From positions 1-64,000 of the forward strand of contig NZ_CADFGE010000009.1 in NCBI RefSeq assembly GCF_902833645.1: a stretch of 64,000 bases of DNA, given 5' to 3'. Position numbers and translations under genes: made by a program. This DNA comes from Paraburkholderia fungorum (lineage in GTDB: Bacteria; Pseudomonadota; Gammaproteobacteria; Burkholderiales; Burkholderiaceae). The notes under the pieces are model-generated. The model saw only the letters and a program-made list of their open reading frames with translations. It had not been told where the DNA came from and did no database searches. Shown here piece after piece: positions 25,674 through 33,348 of the stretch. The first letter of the stretch is position 1. Every line of letters starts with the position of its first letter.

Positions 25674-25892
25674 TTACGAGGCGTGCGCCCGGAGCGCGAC
25701 GAGTGCCCGGTTCTGCTCTTCGATCGTGTCGAGCAGAAGGTTGATCGTCATGGCGGATTCGTTGGTAAGCGACTTGAGTGCCGCGTCGAGCGACGTGACG
25801 CCTGGGTGCTGGCTCAGGTCGATGCCGTGTTGTGCGAGGTGAGAGAGCTCGTTCGCGAACTCGCGGAAGTTGGAAGTGCTGCGGATCATCAT
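25674..25892 (-). CDS. Unknown small helical protein
   Basis: 72 residues from MMIRSTSNFREFANELSHL, helical throughout (LDAALKSLTNESAMTINLLLDTIEEQ near the C-terminus, residues 38-62). A longer open frame reaches 26105 but the added part looks non-coding. Possible regulator or partner subunit; not recognised. Confidence 0.5.
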   Translation of the reverse strand: MMIRSTSNFREFANELSHLAQHGIDLSQHPGVTSLDAALKSLTNESAMTINLLLDTIEEQNRALVALRAHAS

Positions 25893-26107
25893 GGCAGTGC
25901 GTTTCCTGGTCGTGGGTGTGGCGAAGCGAGCACGCGCCGCCGGTACGATCTGAGGGTAGCGAAGGCCTGCCGGAAACAAGGCGCGGAATGGCGGGGTAAA
26001 GCAGACCGGATTCGTTGCGGTTGCGGCGGCATGAGTAGCGAATAATGAGGCAGCGGCGCTGCTTTCGCGGAATGGCGCCGACCTCCCGACTTTGACGGAC
26101 GACACGC

Positions 26108-26587
26108 ATGGCGAAGACGAATCCGCGCGAGGTTGCGCAAGAGCTAAGAGACCTTGACCGCAAGGATGTGCCGCTGCGCGTGCGCGCGGCGATTGAAAAG
26201 GCGATCACGGCGCTGGAAAGCGTCGAGGAGACGCAGGCTGCGTCGCTGGCCGGCAACATGAGCCAGGCGGCCCGCCAGTTTCGGTATCCGGACGTGTCAG
26301 CCCTGGCGGGCGGCGCGGATCTGGCGGCGTGCTCGTGCGAGACCTGCCGGCCGGTCACGCTGAAGGACATGCGCATGGTGCTGTGCCCGACGTGCGGCAA
26401 CAAGCGGTGCCCCCATGCGACAGATCACAGAAATGCATGCACGGGTAGCAACGAAGCCGGGCAGAAGGGCAGTTCGTGGGAACACGTCCGACCCGCGCCA
26501 GCAGTTGTTACGGCGAGCCGCCAGCCGGATGCATCCGCCGTTGAGTATGGCGGACCCCGCACCGACGTTCCCGTACCGGTGTCGTAG
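26108..26587 (+). CDS. Phage-type zinc-ribbon protein
   Basis: 159 residues. The N-terminal half is helical (NPREVAQELRDLD). The C-terminal part contains CSCETC and CPTCGNKRCPHATDH-NACTGSNE, a Cys/His cluster widespread in phage nin-region-like proteins of Proteobacteria. The tail is Pro-rich. Probably binds DNA or a protein partner through one zinc. Stands before flhDC by 65 bases. Confidence 0.65.
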   Translation: MAKTNPREVAQELRDLDRKDVPLRVRAAIEKAITALESVEETQAASLAGNMSQAARQFRYPDVSALAGGADLAACSCETCRPVTLKDMRMVLCPTCGNKRCPHATDHRNACTGSNEAGQKGSSWEHVRPAPAVVTASRQPDASAVEYGGPRTDVPVPVS

Positions 26588-26652
26588 CCGCTTGCAGGGA
26601 AGAGCGCAGATTTCACAACACATAGCATCGGGCAGAATCTACGAGGCGCGCC

Positions 26653-26979
26653 ATGAGCGAAACAAGTTCCGGTGACATGGTCACCGAGATTCGGGAGGTC
26701 AACCTCGCGTACCTGCTGCTGGTGCAGCGGCTGATACGGGAGGATCGCGCGATGGCGATGTTCCGGCTGGGCGTGTCGGTCGAGATCGCGGACATACTTG
26801 CGAGTCTCACGCTGGCGCAGACCGTCAAGATCGCGGCGTCAAACAACCTCTTGTGCCAGTTCCGCCTCGAGGACCACGGCTTTCTTTCGGCGCTGGTCGA
26901 CAAAGGGCGCGGGACCGGTCCCGCGCAAATGCACGCAGCCATCCTGTTGGCAGGGCAACCGGCGGAGGAGTTTCGGTGA
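26653..26979 (+). CDS. flhD: Flagellar/transfer master regulator FlhD
   Basis: 108 residues matching FlhD: EIREVNLAYLLLVQRLIREDRAMAMFRLG (residues 14-42), then LASLTLAQTVKIAASNNLLCQFR. FlhD dimerises and, with FlhC, binds DNA as FlhD4C2 to activate class II flagellar promoters. It overlaps flhC by four bases (GTGA). Finding this pair beside unknown accessory genes, with no flagellar genes, suggests a second, mobile copy. A SetD-like role in element control is the alternative. Confidence 0.9.
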   Translation: MSETSSGDMVTEIREVNLAYLLLVQRLIREDRAMAMFRLGVSVEIADILASLTLAQTVKIAASNNLLCQFRLEDHGFLSALVDKGRGTGPAQMHAAILLAGQPAEEFR

Positions 26980-27545
26980 GCCAGACGAAAGGCAGGGTCG
27001 AGGCGGGTACGCCGAAAAAGAGCGTCGTGGGGGAGGTCAAGGAAATAACCCTCGCGATCGAGCTCATCGAACTCGGGGCGCGGTTGCAGCTGCTGGAGTC
27101 GGAGACAAGCGTGTCGCGCGACCGGCTCATCAAGCTGTACAAGGAACTCAAGGGCGTTTCTCCGCCGAAGGGCATGCTGCCGTTCTCGACGGACTGGTTT
27201 ATGACCTGGCAGCCGAACATTCACTCGTCCCTGTTCTACAACATCTACCGTTTCCTGAGGCAGGAGGCCGGCTGCGACTCGATCCACTCGATCGTAAAGA
27301 GCTACCGGATTTATCTGGAGCACGCCGAACTCGCCGCCGACGAGGCAGTGCTGACGCTGACCCGCGCATGGACGCTGGTGCGGTTCTTCGATTCAGGCCT
27401 GCTAACGACCGCGCCGTGCACGCGCTGCGGCGGGCACTTCGTCGCGCACGCGCACGATCCGCATCACAGCTTCGTTTGCTGCCTATGCGCGCCGCCGTCG
27501 CGGGCGGGAAAGACGCGCAAGGCCGCGGCTGCGCTCGCCGCCTGA
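26976..27545 (+). CDS. flhC: Flagellar/transfer master regulator FlhC
   Basis: 189 residues from a GTG overlapping the flhD stop. All FlhC landmarks are present: ELIELGARLQLLESET, RLIKLYKELKG, LPFSTDWFMTW, LTRAWTLVRFFDSGLL and the zinc cluster C-x2-C-x16-C-C-x-C (CTRC ... CCLC). Close to genuine flagellar FlhC, unlike the divergent protein at 6169. Whether it drives flagella or this element cannot be read from sequence. Confidence 0.9.
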   Translation: MSQTKGRVEAGTPKKSVVGEVKEITLAIELIELGARLQLLESETSVSRDRLIKLYKELKGVSPPKGMLPFSTDWFMTWQPNIHSSLFYNIYRFLRQEAGCDSIHSIVKSYRIYLEHAELAADEAVLTLTRAWTLVRFFDSGLLTTAPCTRCGGHFVAHAHDPHHSFVCCLCAPPSRAGKTRKAAAALAA

Positions 27546-27711
27546 GCACCGCATCACGACCACCACTCGCCGAGGCTGACTCCATGTTTTTTCTGAAACA
27601 TCCGCTTCAGGTGGTCGTCTTTGTCCCGGCGATCATCGGCATGGACGCCATGAAATCCTGATGGGTGGATCCGTGAATTGCATCGATGATTAAATAGACA
27701 GGAGAAGATAT

Positions 27712-27981
27712 ATGGTGGTCGAGGACGAAAAGCGGGCGTTAATGGACGTGGAAAGGGTACTGGTTCGTATCCGGTCGATGGCTATCGATGCGCGTCTCGC
27801 CGGAGACTCGGAGGCGCTGGAGCGCATCCTCCGTCGAATCGAATTGCTCGCAGATGCTGCTCACAACATCCCTAGGCTGGTTGCGAATCGAGGGGATGCC
27901 GGGGACTCGTTTGCGACCGACGACAACCTGCGCTTTTACGCATCAGAATGCAGGCAGTCTTTGCTGGGCGATCGCGGTTGA
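27712..27981 (+). CDS. Unknown small helical protein
   Basis: 89 residues behind AGGAGA. Helix-rich (DVERVLVRIRSMAIDARLAGD, ALERILRRIELLADA). No domain recognised. Lies between flhC and the gene at 28227; may be regulatory. Confidence 0.55.
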   Translation: MVVEDEKRALMDVERVLVRIRSMAIDARLAGDSEALERILRRIELLADAAHNIPRLVANRGDAGDSFATDDNLRFYASECRQSLLGDRG

Positions 27982-28226
27982 GCCAAGGAACGACGGGCTC
28001 ATTGGATTGGCGGCAAGGCAGCGCAATAGACGCCCTTACTGCGCAAGTGGCCGGACGATGCCCCGCTTCGCGGGAAGCTCTATCCGGGCATGAGCCGGCC
28101 CACTGCTACGCGAGCATCAGCGCCAGAGATGACAGCGGCAGCCGTTACCGCGCCGCCAGCGCCACGCTTGCCGCAGGCGTCGGACGTTACGCAAGGTTCT
28201 CAGTCCGCTTGAGTATGGAGATTCGT

Positions 28227-28877
28227 ATGGTCACGTTGCCCATGAAGTCGATAGAGGCGTTGCTGGTCAATGGCCTCAAATCGTGTAGCCTGAATTACCT
28301 CCCGCACGCGTGCTTGCCCGAGCCGTTGCTGTCGGCGCGTTTGAAGGACGAACTCGAGTGGAATCCTGAGGGCGATCCGAAGGACATTGAAGCGGTGGTA
28401 CGTCAGCCTGTGCCCCTATTCGAATTTCAATGGGGTGTGCTCGAACTGGACACGATAGCCGCTGAAGATGATATGCCGGCGAGCATCACAGCCACGCTCT
28501 ACGCTAAAGAGACCCTCAACGATATCGATCTTCTCTCCTGTCTATCGGACACCCTTCCGGGGGAACTGGGGGAGTTCATGACCGACGATGACGAACGGCT
28601 CGTGATCCGTGAGCTCGTGGAAGACGAGGAGGAAGGGCCCGAAACTGTGGAGTTCTCGGTGTCAGATGACGGGACGTGGGCCAGTGCGAAAGTTACTTTC
28701 TGGCTGGATGGGAAGTTGGCTCCCATCGAGAAGCAGTGGGAGCAGGTCGGCCTGACGCTGAGCGCGCTGATCTATTCCATCGGTGATCTCGTCAAGGCGT
28801 GCATCTTCGACATCAGTCATCCTGAGTCCATGCAAAAGCCCGGCTGGCAAAGTCCAGCGTGGCGGGTCAAGGGTTGA
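28227..28877 (+). CDS. Unknown acidic protein whose 3-prime part is duplicated at 32276
   Basis: 216 residues from the ATG behind GGAG. Very acidic middle (ELGEFMTDDDERLVIREL, VEDEEEGPETVEFSV) and a terminal region WLDGKLAPIEKQWEQ, LSALIYSIGDLVKACIFD. No membrane segment or known domain. Bases 28615-28941, covering the last 87 codons, recur at 32276-32602 with few changes, so this copy is the source or the intact version. Confidence 0.6.
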   Translation: MVTLPMKSIEALLVNGLKSCSLNYLPHACLPEPLLSARLKDELEWNPEGDPKDIEAVVRQPVPLFEFQWGVLELDTIAAEDDMPASITATLYAKETLNDIDLLSCLSDTLPGELGEFMTDDDERLVIRELVEDEEEGPETVEFSVSDDGTWASAKVTFWLDGKLAPIEKQWEQVGLTLSALIYSIGDLVKACIFDISHPESMQKPGWQSPAWRVKG

Positions 28878-28941
28878 CCAAGCGCCGCCACGCCCTTTGC
28901 ACCTCAGTCGCTGCCGCGCGTATGGACACTGCGGAACGAGG
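28615..28941 (+). repeat. 327-bp direct repeat, copy 1
   Basis: Nearly identical (about four differences) to 32276-32602, same orientation, with 3.3 kb between the copies. Covers the 3-prime end of the gene at 28227 and 64 bases beyond. Confidence 0.95.
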
Positions 28942-29017
28942 ATTATCGATGACACGCGCCGATATATTGACGTCGATCCGGCGGCACTTAGGTGCGCGTT
29001 CGAGGAGGAGATTTGAC
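28942..29017 (+). pseudogene. Tyrosine recombinase C-terminal remnant
   Basis: In the frame ending at the TGA of 29015-29017 the translation is DDTRRYIDVDPAALRCAF, the usual end of XerC-like integrases (nucleophile Tyr in RYIDVD). Nothing upstream belongs to it; it is cut by the 327-bp repeat. Confidence 0.5.
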
Positions 29018-29055
29018 AGTTGCGGCTCTTAAGTCCGACCCGCTTTTGCCGTTAT
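29010..29055 (+). repeat. 46-bp repeat after recombinase stop, copy 1
   Basis: Shares GATTTGAC, CTTAAGTC and CTTTTGCCGTTAT with 36337-36382 at identical spacing (about three quarters identical, no gaps). Both copies span the stop codon of a recombinase-like frame. Confidence 0.6.
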
Positions 29056-29105
29056 TGAGGCGGGCGAATCAATCTGTACCGGGTCAGCCGATAAAGTTAA
29101 AGCGA

Positions 29106-29498
29106 ATGAACACGTTGATGGAGAGGAAAGTGGGAGTAAATTCTATATTGGTAGCAGCCCTTCACAATCAGCTGGCGGCTGACGGAATCGACGTAGCGGA
29201 ATTTATTGGAAGGTTTAGGGGGGTCAACAACCTCCCTAAATGGTACATGGGCGGCGACTATCCGCCGATCTATTGTTGGTATGACTCTTCAATTGACGGG
29301 ATTGCGCTTCGGGTCTCTTACAACATTCCTCGTTTAAAGAGCGTTTGCAAAGAGCAGTGTGACGTTATGGGAATCCCAGCTAGCGAGGAGGACGTCGACG
29401 CAGCGGTAGAGTTCTATAGGCAGGTCTCACTCCAGTCTCTTGCGTCGGTTTTGCAAGAGATCCGACCCCCACTCCCCGATCGCGATAGTCACGCGTGA
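29106..29498 (+). CDS. Unknown protein at the head of the first small-gene block
   Basis: 130 residues from MNTLMERKVGVN. Helical start, then FRGVNNLPKWYMGGDYPPIYCWYDSS and a helical C-terminal half (EEDVDAAVEFYRQVSLQSL). GC is lower than the surroundings, suggesting separate origin. No recognised domain. Followed by a GGAAAA motif and a GC-rich inverted repeat. Confidence 0.55.
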   Translation: MNTLMERKVGVNSILVAALHNQLAADGIDVAEFIGRFRGVNNLPKWYMGGDYPPIYCWYDSSIDGIALRVSYNIPRLKSVCKEQCDVMGIPASEEDVDAAVEFYRQVSLQSLASVLQEIRPPLPDRDSHA

Positions 29499-29548
29499 GC
29501 CGTCGGAAAAGCCGGCGGCGCCGGCAACAGAGAAAGAGGAATTATTTA

Positions 29549-29707
29549 ATGGATCAAATGACGCTTTTTGTTCGTGTGGGCTTGGCAATCTGCATCGTCT
29601 TTTACGCTGGCGTGCGCGTTGGTATGAAGCTCGGTCGCCGCGATGGGGAACAGCTTGGTGCAGCGAAGATGCTCGGTGTTTTTGCTGCGGCAGGTAAGCG
29701 CAGCTAA
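29549..29707 (+). CDS. Small single-helix membrane protein
   Basis: 52 residues. One membrane helix (FVRVGLAICIVFYAGVRVG) and a basic tail. Starts behind GAAAGAGGAA and is followed by CCACGGAAAAG, the array motif. Function unknown. Confidence 0.5.
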   Translation: MDQMTLFVRVGLAICIVFYAGVRVGMKLGRRDGEQLGAAKMLGVFAAAGKRS

Positions 29708-29711
29708 CCAC

Positions 29712-29893
29712 GGAAAAGCCGGTTGGCCACGCCCCCACCGGTCGCAGAACATTCGCCGTCCGTCTGCACCGCAAGGGCTACGACATCCGCCACATCTCCG
29801 ACATACTGGGCCGTGGCGCGCCTCACAGCCACGAAACGCCTGATTGACAGCGATCCGGTCGTGCTGGGGGACCTGGTCGCCGGTGTCTGCTAA
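29712..29893 (+). pseudogene. Frameshifted C-terminus of a recombinase-like protein
   Basis: Reads GHAPTGRRTFAVRLHRKGYD and IRHISDILG in one frame, then LTATKRLIDSDPVVLGDLVA in another. Joined, it is a close relative of the C-terminus of 35684-36343. It keeps Leu (TKRLID) where the nucleophile Tyr should be, as the intact gene does. No start remains. Confidence 0.75.
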
Positions 29894-30105
29894 GCGTTGC
29901 CCGACCGAGCGTGAACGCGGGCGTTAGGGGCGTCGCTGTCCAAATTGACGACTCGAGCGGAAAAATAGTTCGCTCTAGCCCTAAATTTAAGCCGTGTTTT
30001 GCCGATTACGTGTTGAGGGCGCTCTCGCGCCGCCCGGTAGGGAGTATCACTAGAAAAAATCGCTGGGTTGAAGCCCCTTCGACGTACGATACAGATTATT
30101 GGAAA

Positions 30106-30813
30106 ATGACTATGACCGACGTGCCGCTTTTCGATGGGATCCCAGAACTTCCGGAGACATTGAGAGAGCATCCAATCAAGGTGTTTCTTTTGACTCGCGA
30201 TTATGCATATACGGCGCTCATTAGGATGACCGACGACGACGGCCGGAAGGTCAATGGAATTCTGAATACGTTGGACGGCCCGAGTCGAAAGACGGAAATT
30301 AAGACGCTCTCCCCGAAGGAATTTATTCACGGTGCTCTGGTCGGTGGATGGCATGTGATGGAGAGCGGTCCTGTGGTCCGGGGATTGGAAATTGCATTGA
30401 TAGACATCGTGACTTATCCACTCTGGTACGGTCTGGTGGCGGGGATCAACCCCATCGAAGATGGGTCAGCCCGAAAGCTATGGGAGATAAACCACAACAT
30501 ACTCGCCCCCTATAGGGAACGCATCCGCGAGTGCGGAATCCTGACGACATTTATGCACGTCAATGAGAAGCCAATCGATGATGCTCCGACGCACAACGTG
30601 ATGCATTGTCACGGACCTAAGATGATGGGCCGAGATGCCTTCCAAGAAAGCATTGACGCCCTCGTCTCTAGCCTGCCCAATGTGAGCGTCGTGAGCGACG
30701 CGACGCCTTACATGGATGACCGGTACGCTCTCCATGAGCGCCGCAAGGAAGACCCGCCTTGCCACCCATTTCCGAAGCTTCCCCGCGAAACCTTCTTTCA
30801 AAGCCGGGGATGA
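30106..30813 (+). CDS. Unknown protein
   Basis: 235 residues from MTMTDVPLFDGIPEL; GGAAA directly abuts the ATG. An open frame continues upstream to 29911 but is less protein-like. Features: LPETLREHPIKVFLLTRDYAY (two strands), KTLSPKEFIHGALVGGWHVM, MHCHGPKMMG with two His and one Cys. Not a known family. AT-richer than its neighbours, suggesting acquisition. Confidence 0.5.
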   Translation: MTMTDVPLFDGIPELPETLREHPIKVFLLTRDYAYTALIRMTDDDGRKVNGILNTLDGPSRKTEIKTLSPKEFIHGALVGGWHVMESGPVVRGLEIALIDIVTYPLWYGLVAGINPIEDGSARKLWEINHNILAPYRERIRECGILTTFMHVNEKPIDDAPTHNVMHCHGPKMMGRDAFQESIDALVSSLPNVSVVSDATPYMDDRYALHERRKEDPPCHPFPKLPRETFFQSRG

Positions 30814-30832
30814 GGTCAGGATAGGAAAAGAC

Positions 30833-31183
30833 ATGCACGCAATAGCCGAAGTTGGACGTATTAAGCGCGATGGTTTTCTGACCTACCTTCGGAGCACAGG
30901 TCAGCGTGGCGATCCCGACCAGCAGGTGATCGAGTCAGTATCGGTGACGCTGCGCACGCCGGATGATCCGATTGCCCGCATGCCTGATGGCGCGTTGTTG
31001 CTGGTGGAGGTCGAGGACGCTATGCCGCTGCTCTCGCTCTATGCGCTTGACACGCACAGTCGCGATGCCGTGTTGGCTTCCATTGTCGAATCCGTGACGC
31101 AAAACCTGGAGCCGCTGAGATTCATTGCGGAGCGTCGGCGCGCGACACCGATTGAAAAGATGGCTGCGCTGATTCAAGCGTAA
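30833..31183 (+). CDS. Unknown array protein
   Basis: 116 residues from MHAIAEVGRIKRDG behind GGAAAAGAC. Beta-rich first half (QQVIESVSVTLRTPDDPI, LLLVEVEDAMPLL), helical end (SIVESVTQNLEPL). No signal peptide. Precedes the first of the twice-present secreted proteins by 25 bases. Confidence 0.55.
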   Translation: MHAIAEVGRIKRDGFLTYLRSTGQRGDPDQQVIESVSVTLRTPDDPIARMPDGALLLVEVEDAMPLLSLYALDTHSRDAVLASIVESVTQNLEPLRFIAERRRATPIEKMAALIQA

Positions 31184-31208
31184 CTACTACGTGAGTAGAC
31201 CGAGGAAA

Positions 31209-31589
31209 ATTACAACAATGAAGAAACTGTTTTTGATGCTCGCGCTTGCGAGCGTGGCAAGCGTAGCGATGGCCGGTAAGCCTGTGGTTATCAAGGACAC
31301 GCGCGCCGGTACGTCGATCAGCGGCGGTCCTGCCTCGGGCGTGCTGCTGATGCGCGAAGGTGACGCGTGTTCTCTGACCGAGTACAAGCATTCGCCCGAC
31401 AAGCCCAATCGGGTTGCGTTGCCTGTTATCGTGCATCGCACGTATCCGTGTGACGCTCGCGGCAACCCTGTTTCCGGTAACGTGAACGAAGTGAGGATTG
31501 GCGACGGAGCCACCGCAGCAACTCGCGGCCTCAATATCCAGCAATCGACAAAAGGGACCGGCAACACCAATTCGGTAGTCATCGAATAG
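31209..31589 (+). CDS. Secreted array protein A, copy 1
   Basis: 126 residues with a signal peptide (KKLFLMLALASVASVAMA). The mature part has two Cys (GDACSLTEY, TYPCDARG) able to form a disulfide and many Gly/Thr/Asn, beta-rich. Start follows GGAAAATTACAACA. The gene at 38974 encodes an almost identical protein (differences include Arg/Gln in NRVALP/NQVALP and Thr/Met in HRTYPC/HRMYPC). Function unknown. Confidence 0.7.
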   Translation: MTTMKKLFLMLALASVASVAMAGKPVVIKDTRAGTSISGGPASGVLLMREGDACSLTEYKHSPDKPNRVALPVIVHRTYPCDARGNPVSGNVNEVRIGDGATAATRGLNIQQSTKGTGNTNSVVIE

Positions 31590-31632
31590 GCAGCCAAAAA
31601 CCACGGAAAATAGAAAAAAGGGGATTGACGAA

Positions 31633-32004
31633 ATGAAGAGAGTCGCACTTGCACTGCTGGCCGTAGTCAGCGTCGCAGCCCACGCGGAAGCCGGTCGCTA
31701 CGTCGCAACCGATGCAGACACATCGACTTCGGCGCTGGTATCGCGGTGGGCCGCACTCGATGGTCGAACGGTCAAGTGGGAGGCCACTGGCGATTTCCCG
31801 CCGCGCAATGCGGCCCGGTTGAACGCTAGGGGACAATTCGCCACGGCTCCGAGTCTTGATGATGCCTTCGAGCGGGTTGCGAAGCTCACGCGCGAAGAAA
31901 AGCCCGACGCACCGGTTCTGTTTGCCTGCGCGTATCAGCATGGCAAGGTGGCTATGGAAGTCCGCGAGGTCGGTCAGCCTGAGTGCGGTAAGCCGCTTAA
32001 CTGA
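31633..32004 (+). CDS. Secreted array protein B, copy 1
   Basis: 123 residues. Signal peptide (KRVALALLAVVSVAAHAEA). Mature part includes DGRTVKWEATGDFP and DAPVLFACAYQHGKVAMEV with a second Cys near the end (QPECGK). TcpQ/PilL-like flavour is possible but weak. Near-identical to 40230-40601. Upstream GGAAAATAG lies 22 bases away, and AAAAAAGGGG nearer the ATG may be the true ribosome site. Confidence 0.7.
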   Translation: MKRVALALLAVVSVAAHAEAGRYVATDADTSTSALVSRWAALDGRTVKWEATGDFPPRNAARLNARGQFATAPSLDDAFERVAKLTREEKPDAPVLFACAYQHGKVAMEVREVGQPECGKPLN

Positions 32005-32037
32005 AATCGGAAAATTCAGGAAAACGGAAAAGACGCT

Positions 32038-32205
32038 ATGTCAGACAACACGCAAAAAGTGGAAGAGCCGACCGAGGCATATGAGGCTGGCTGTCGCGCT
32101 TTCGAGGAAGGCGCGGATCTGGACACCGGCAACCCGTATCCGAAATTGTCGTACGACTGGCATGACTGGCAAAGCGGTTGGTGCGATACCGCGAACGAAG
32201 ATTGA
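32038..32205 (+). CDS. Small acidic Trp-rich array protein C, copy 1
   Basis: 55 residues, no signal peptide. EAYEAGCRAFEEGAD then YDWHDWQSGWCDT, the compact pattern of small modules seen in ribosome-modulation-factor-like and similar mini-proteins (A-x-x-x-G-x3-F). Behind GGAAAAGACGCT. Twin at 40634 differs by one residue (Pro/Ser). Too short for automated calling but clearly conserved in duplicate. Confidence 0.65.
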   Translation: MSDNTQKVEEPTEAYEAGCRAFEEGADLDTGNPYPKLSYDWHDWQSGWCDTANED

Positions 32206-32218
32206 AACGGAAAAACGT

Positions 32219-32416
32219 ATGTTGATGGCACTTTTGGCGCTAATTGGTCTTGCGCCCGCCCAGGCAAGCCATGATTCGTGGAAGACGAGGAGGAAGGGCC
32301 CGAAACTGTGGAGTTCTCGGTGTCAGATGACGGGACGTGGGCCAGTGCGAAAGTTACTTTCTGGCTGGATGGGAAGTTGGCTCCCATCGAGAAGCAGTGG
32401 GAGCAGGTCGGCCTGA
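32219..32416 (+). pseudogene. Array gene cut short by the 327-bp repeat
   Basis: Begins MLMALLALIGLAPAQA behind GGAAAAACGT, the same signal peptide as the intact gene at 37722. At 32276 the sequence switches to the 327-bp repeat, read out of frame. Only the signal peptide of the original gene remains. Confidence 0.75.
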
Positions 32417-32602
32417 CGCTGAGCGCGCTGATCTATTCCATCGGTGATCTCGTCAAGGCGTGCATCTTCGACATCAGTCATCCTGAGTCCATGCAGAAGC
32501 CCGGCCGGCAAAGTCCAGCGTGGCGGGTCAAGGGTTGACCAAGCGCCGCCACGTCCTTTGCACCTCAGTCGCTGCCGCGCGTATGGACACTGCGGAACGA
32601 GG
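32276..32602 (+). repeat. 327-bp direct repeat, copy 2
   Basis: Copy of 28615-28941. It contains the last 87 codons of the gene at 28227 in an open but start-less frame (to 32538). Left junction lies inside array gene 32219; right junction abuts the GNAT stop. Confidence 0.95.
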
Positions 32603-32603
32603 C

Positions 32604-33098
32604 TTACCGGTCGCGGTCGACTTCCACCATCACCGGTATTCCCAGATACGGTGGACGCTCAAACGATGCCTGGTATCGCGCGAGGTGATCCAACTCGGGG
32701 AAAGTGAGCCCCATGCGGACCCTCATCGTTTTCTGAAGCGAACGGCTGAGCACTGCACTACGCCAGAAGAGGATCGACTCGGGGACAACGGTGACAAGGC
32801 CGAAATCCGGGTACGGCGAGACGGTTGCCGCGTGCAGCAGTAGCGCCTTGCCAACCCCACGCCGACGCCAACGGGGCAGGACTTCGATGTCCCAGATGTA
32901 CGTGGTACGGGTCATCTTGAGCGTCGAATAGCTCATCCGCCCAAGCTCCGCACCTGTGTTGACCGAAATTGCCTTGAGGATAGTTATGCCGTCCGCGTTT
33001 TCGGCATCGAAGCGGTACTGCGGCGCCGGCTTGAAAATGTGCATGCACGCGCGCAGAAAGGTCTTCGGGGCGACGAAGATGCTGGAGAGTTTGACCAT
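32604..33098 (-). CDS. GNAT-family N-acetyltransferase
   Basis: 164 residues from MVKLSSIFVAP; a longer frame to 33263 looks non-coding. The acetyl-CoA motif VLPRWRRRGVGKALLLHA (R/Q-x-x-G-x-G/A) follows TYIWDIEVL, the GNAT beta-4. The second half has SILFWRSAVL near the expected C-terminal strand. Substrate unknown. It is the only minus-strand gene in this stretch, and the last bases touch the end of the 327-bp repeat. Confidence 0.75.
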   Translation of the reverse strand: MVKLSSIFVAPKTFLRACMHIFKPAPQYRFDAENADGITILKAISVNTGAELGRMSYSTLKMTRTTYIWDIEVLPRWRRRGVGKALLLHAATVSPYPDFGLVTVVPESILFWRSAVLSRSLQKTMRVRMGLTFPELDHLARYQASFERPPYLGIPVMVEVDRDR

Positions 33099-33264
33099 GA
33101 GAATCCATTCAATTGACTCAACGCTCGAGCCCAAGGGCGAAGCCGCCATCAATTGCCTTAACGAAGTGAGATAGCTAGAATAAGGCACGCCGTTAGATCG
33201 GCAACCATCAGTGTCCACGTAACAGCGCCTTGCGGCGCTCCATAATTCTCCTCCATCTGACACC

Positions 33265-33348
33265 TTCCGGCCAGCGCACGGCGCTCACCCGAAGCGATCC
33301 ACTCTCCGCATTTCAACGCCCTTCACGGGCAACATCAGGAGAGAATCA
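33265..33348 (+). promoter_or_regulatory. Conserved structured 5-prime leader, copy 3
   Basis: AGCGC-ACG-GCGCT, ACCCGAAGC, ACTCTCC, inner stem GCCC-TTCAC-GGGC, then GGAGAGA and the ATG. Matches copies at 17857 and 18502, with compensating changes in both stems. GATCGGCAAC farther upstream (33197) is also near copy 1. Confidence 0.65.

Noticed and set aside
27583-27660. 25-codon frame after flhC
   Set aside because: Hydrophobic but no ribosome site and no conserved context; could be chance.
29894-29940. attC-like integron site after the recombinase remnant
   Set aside because: A GTTGCCC/GGGCGTTAG pairing is present, but the conserved attC core pairs and an integron integrase are missing.
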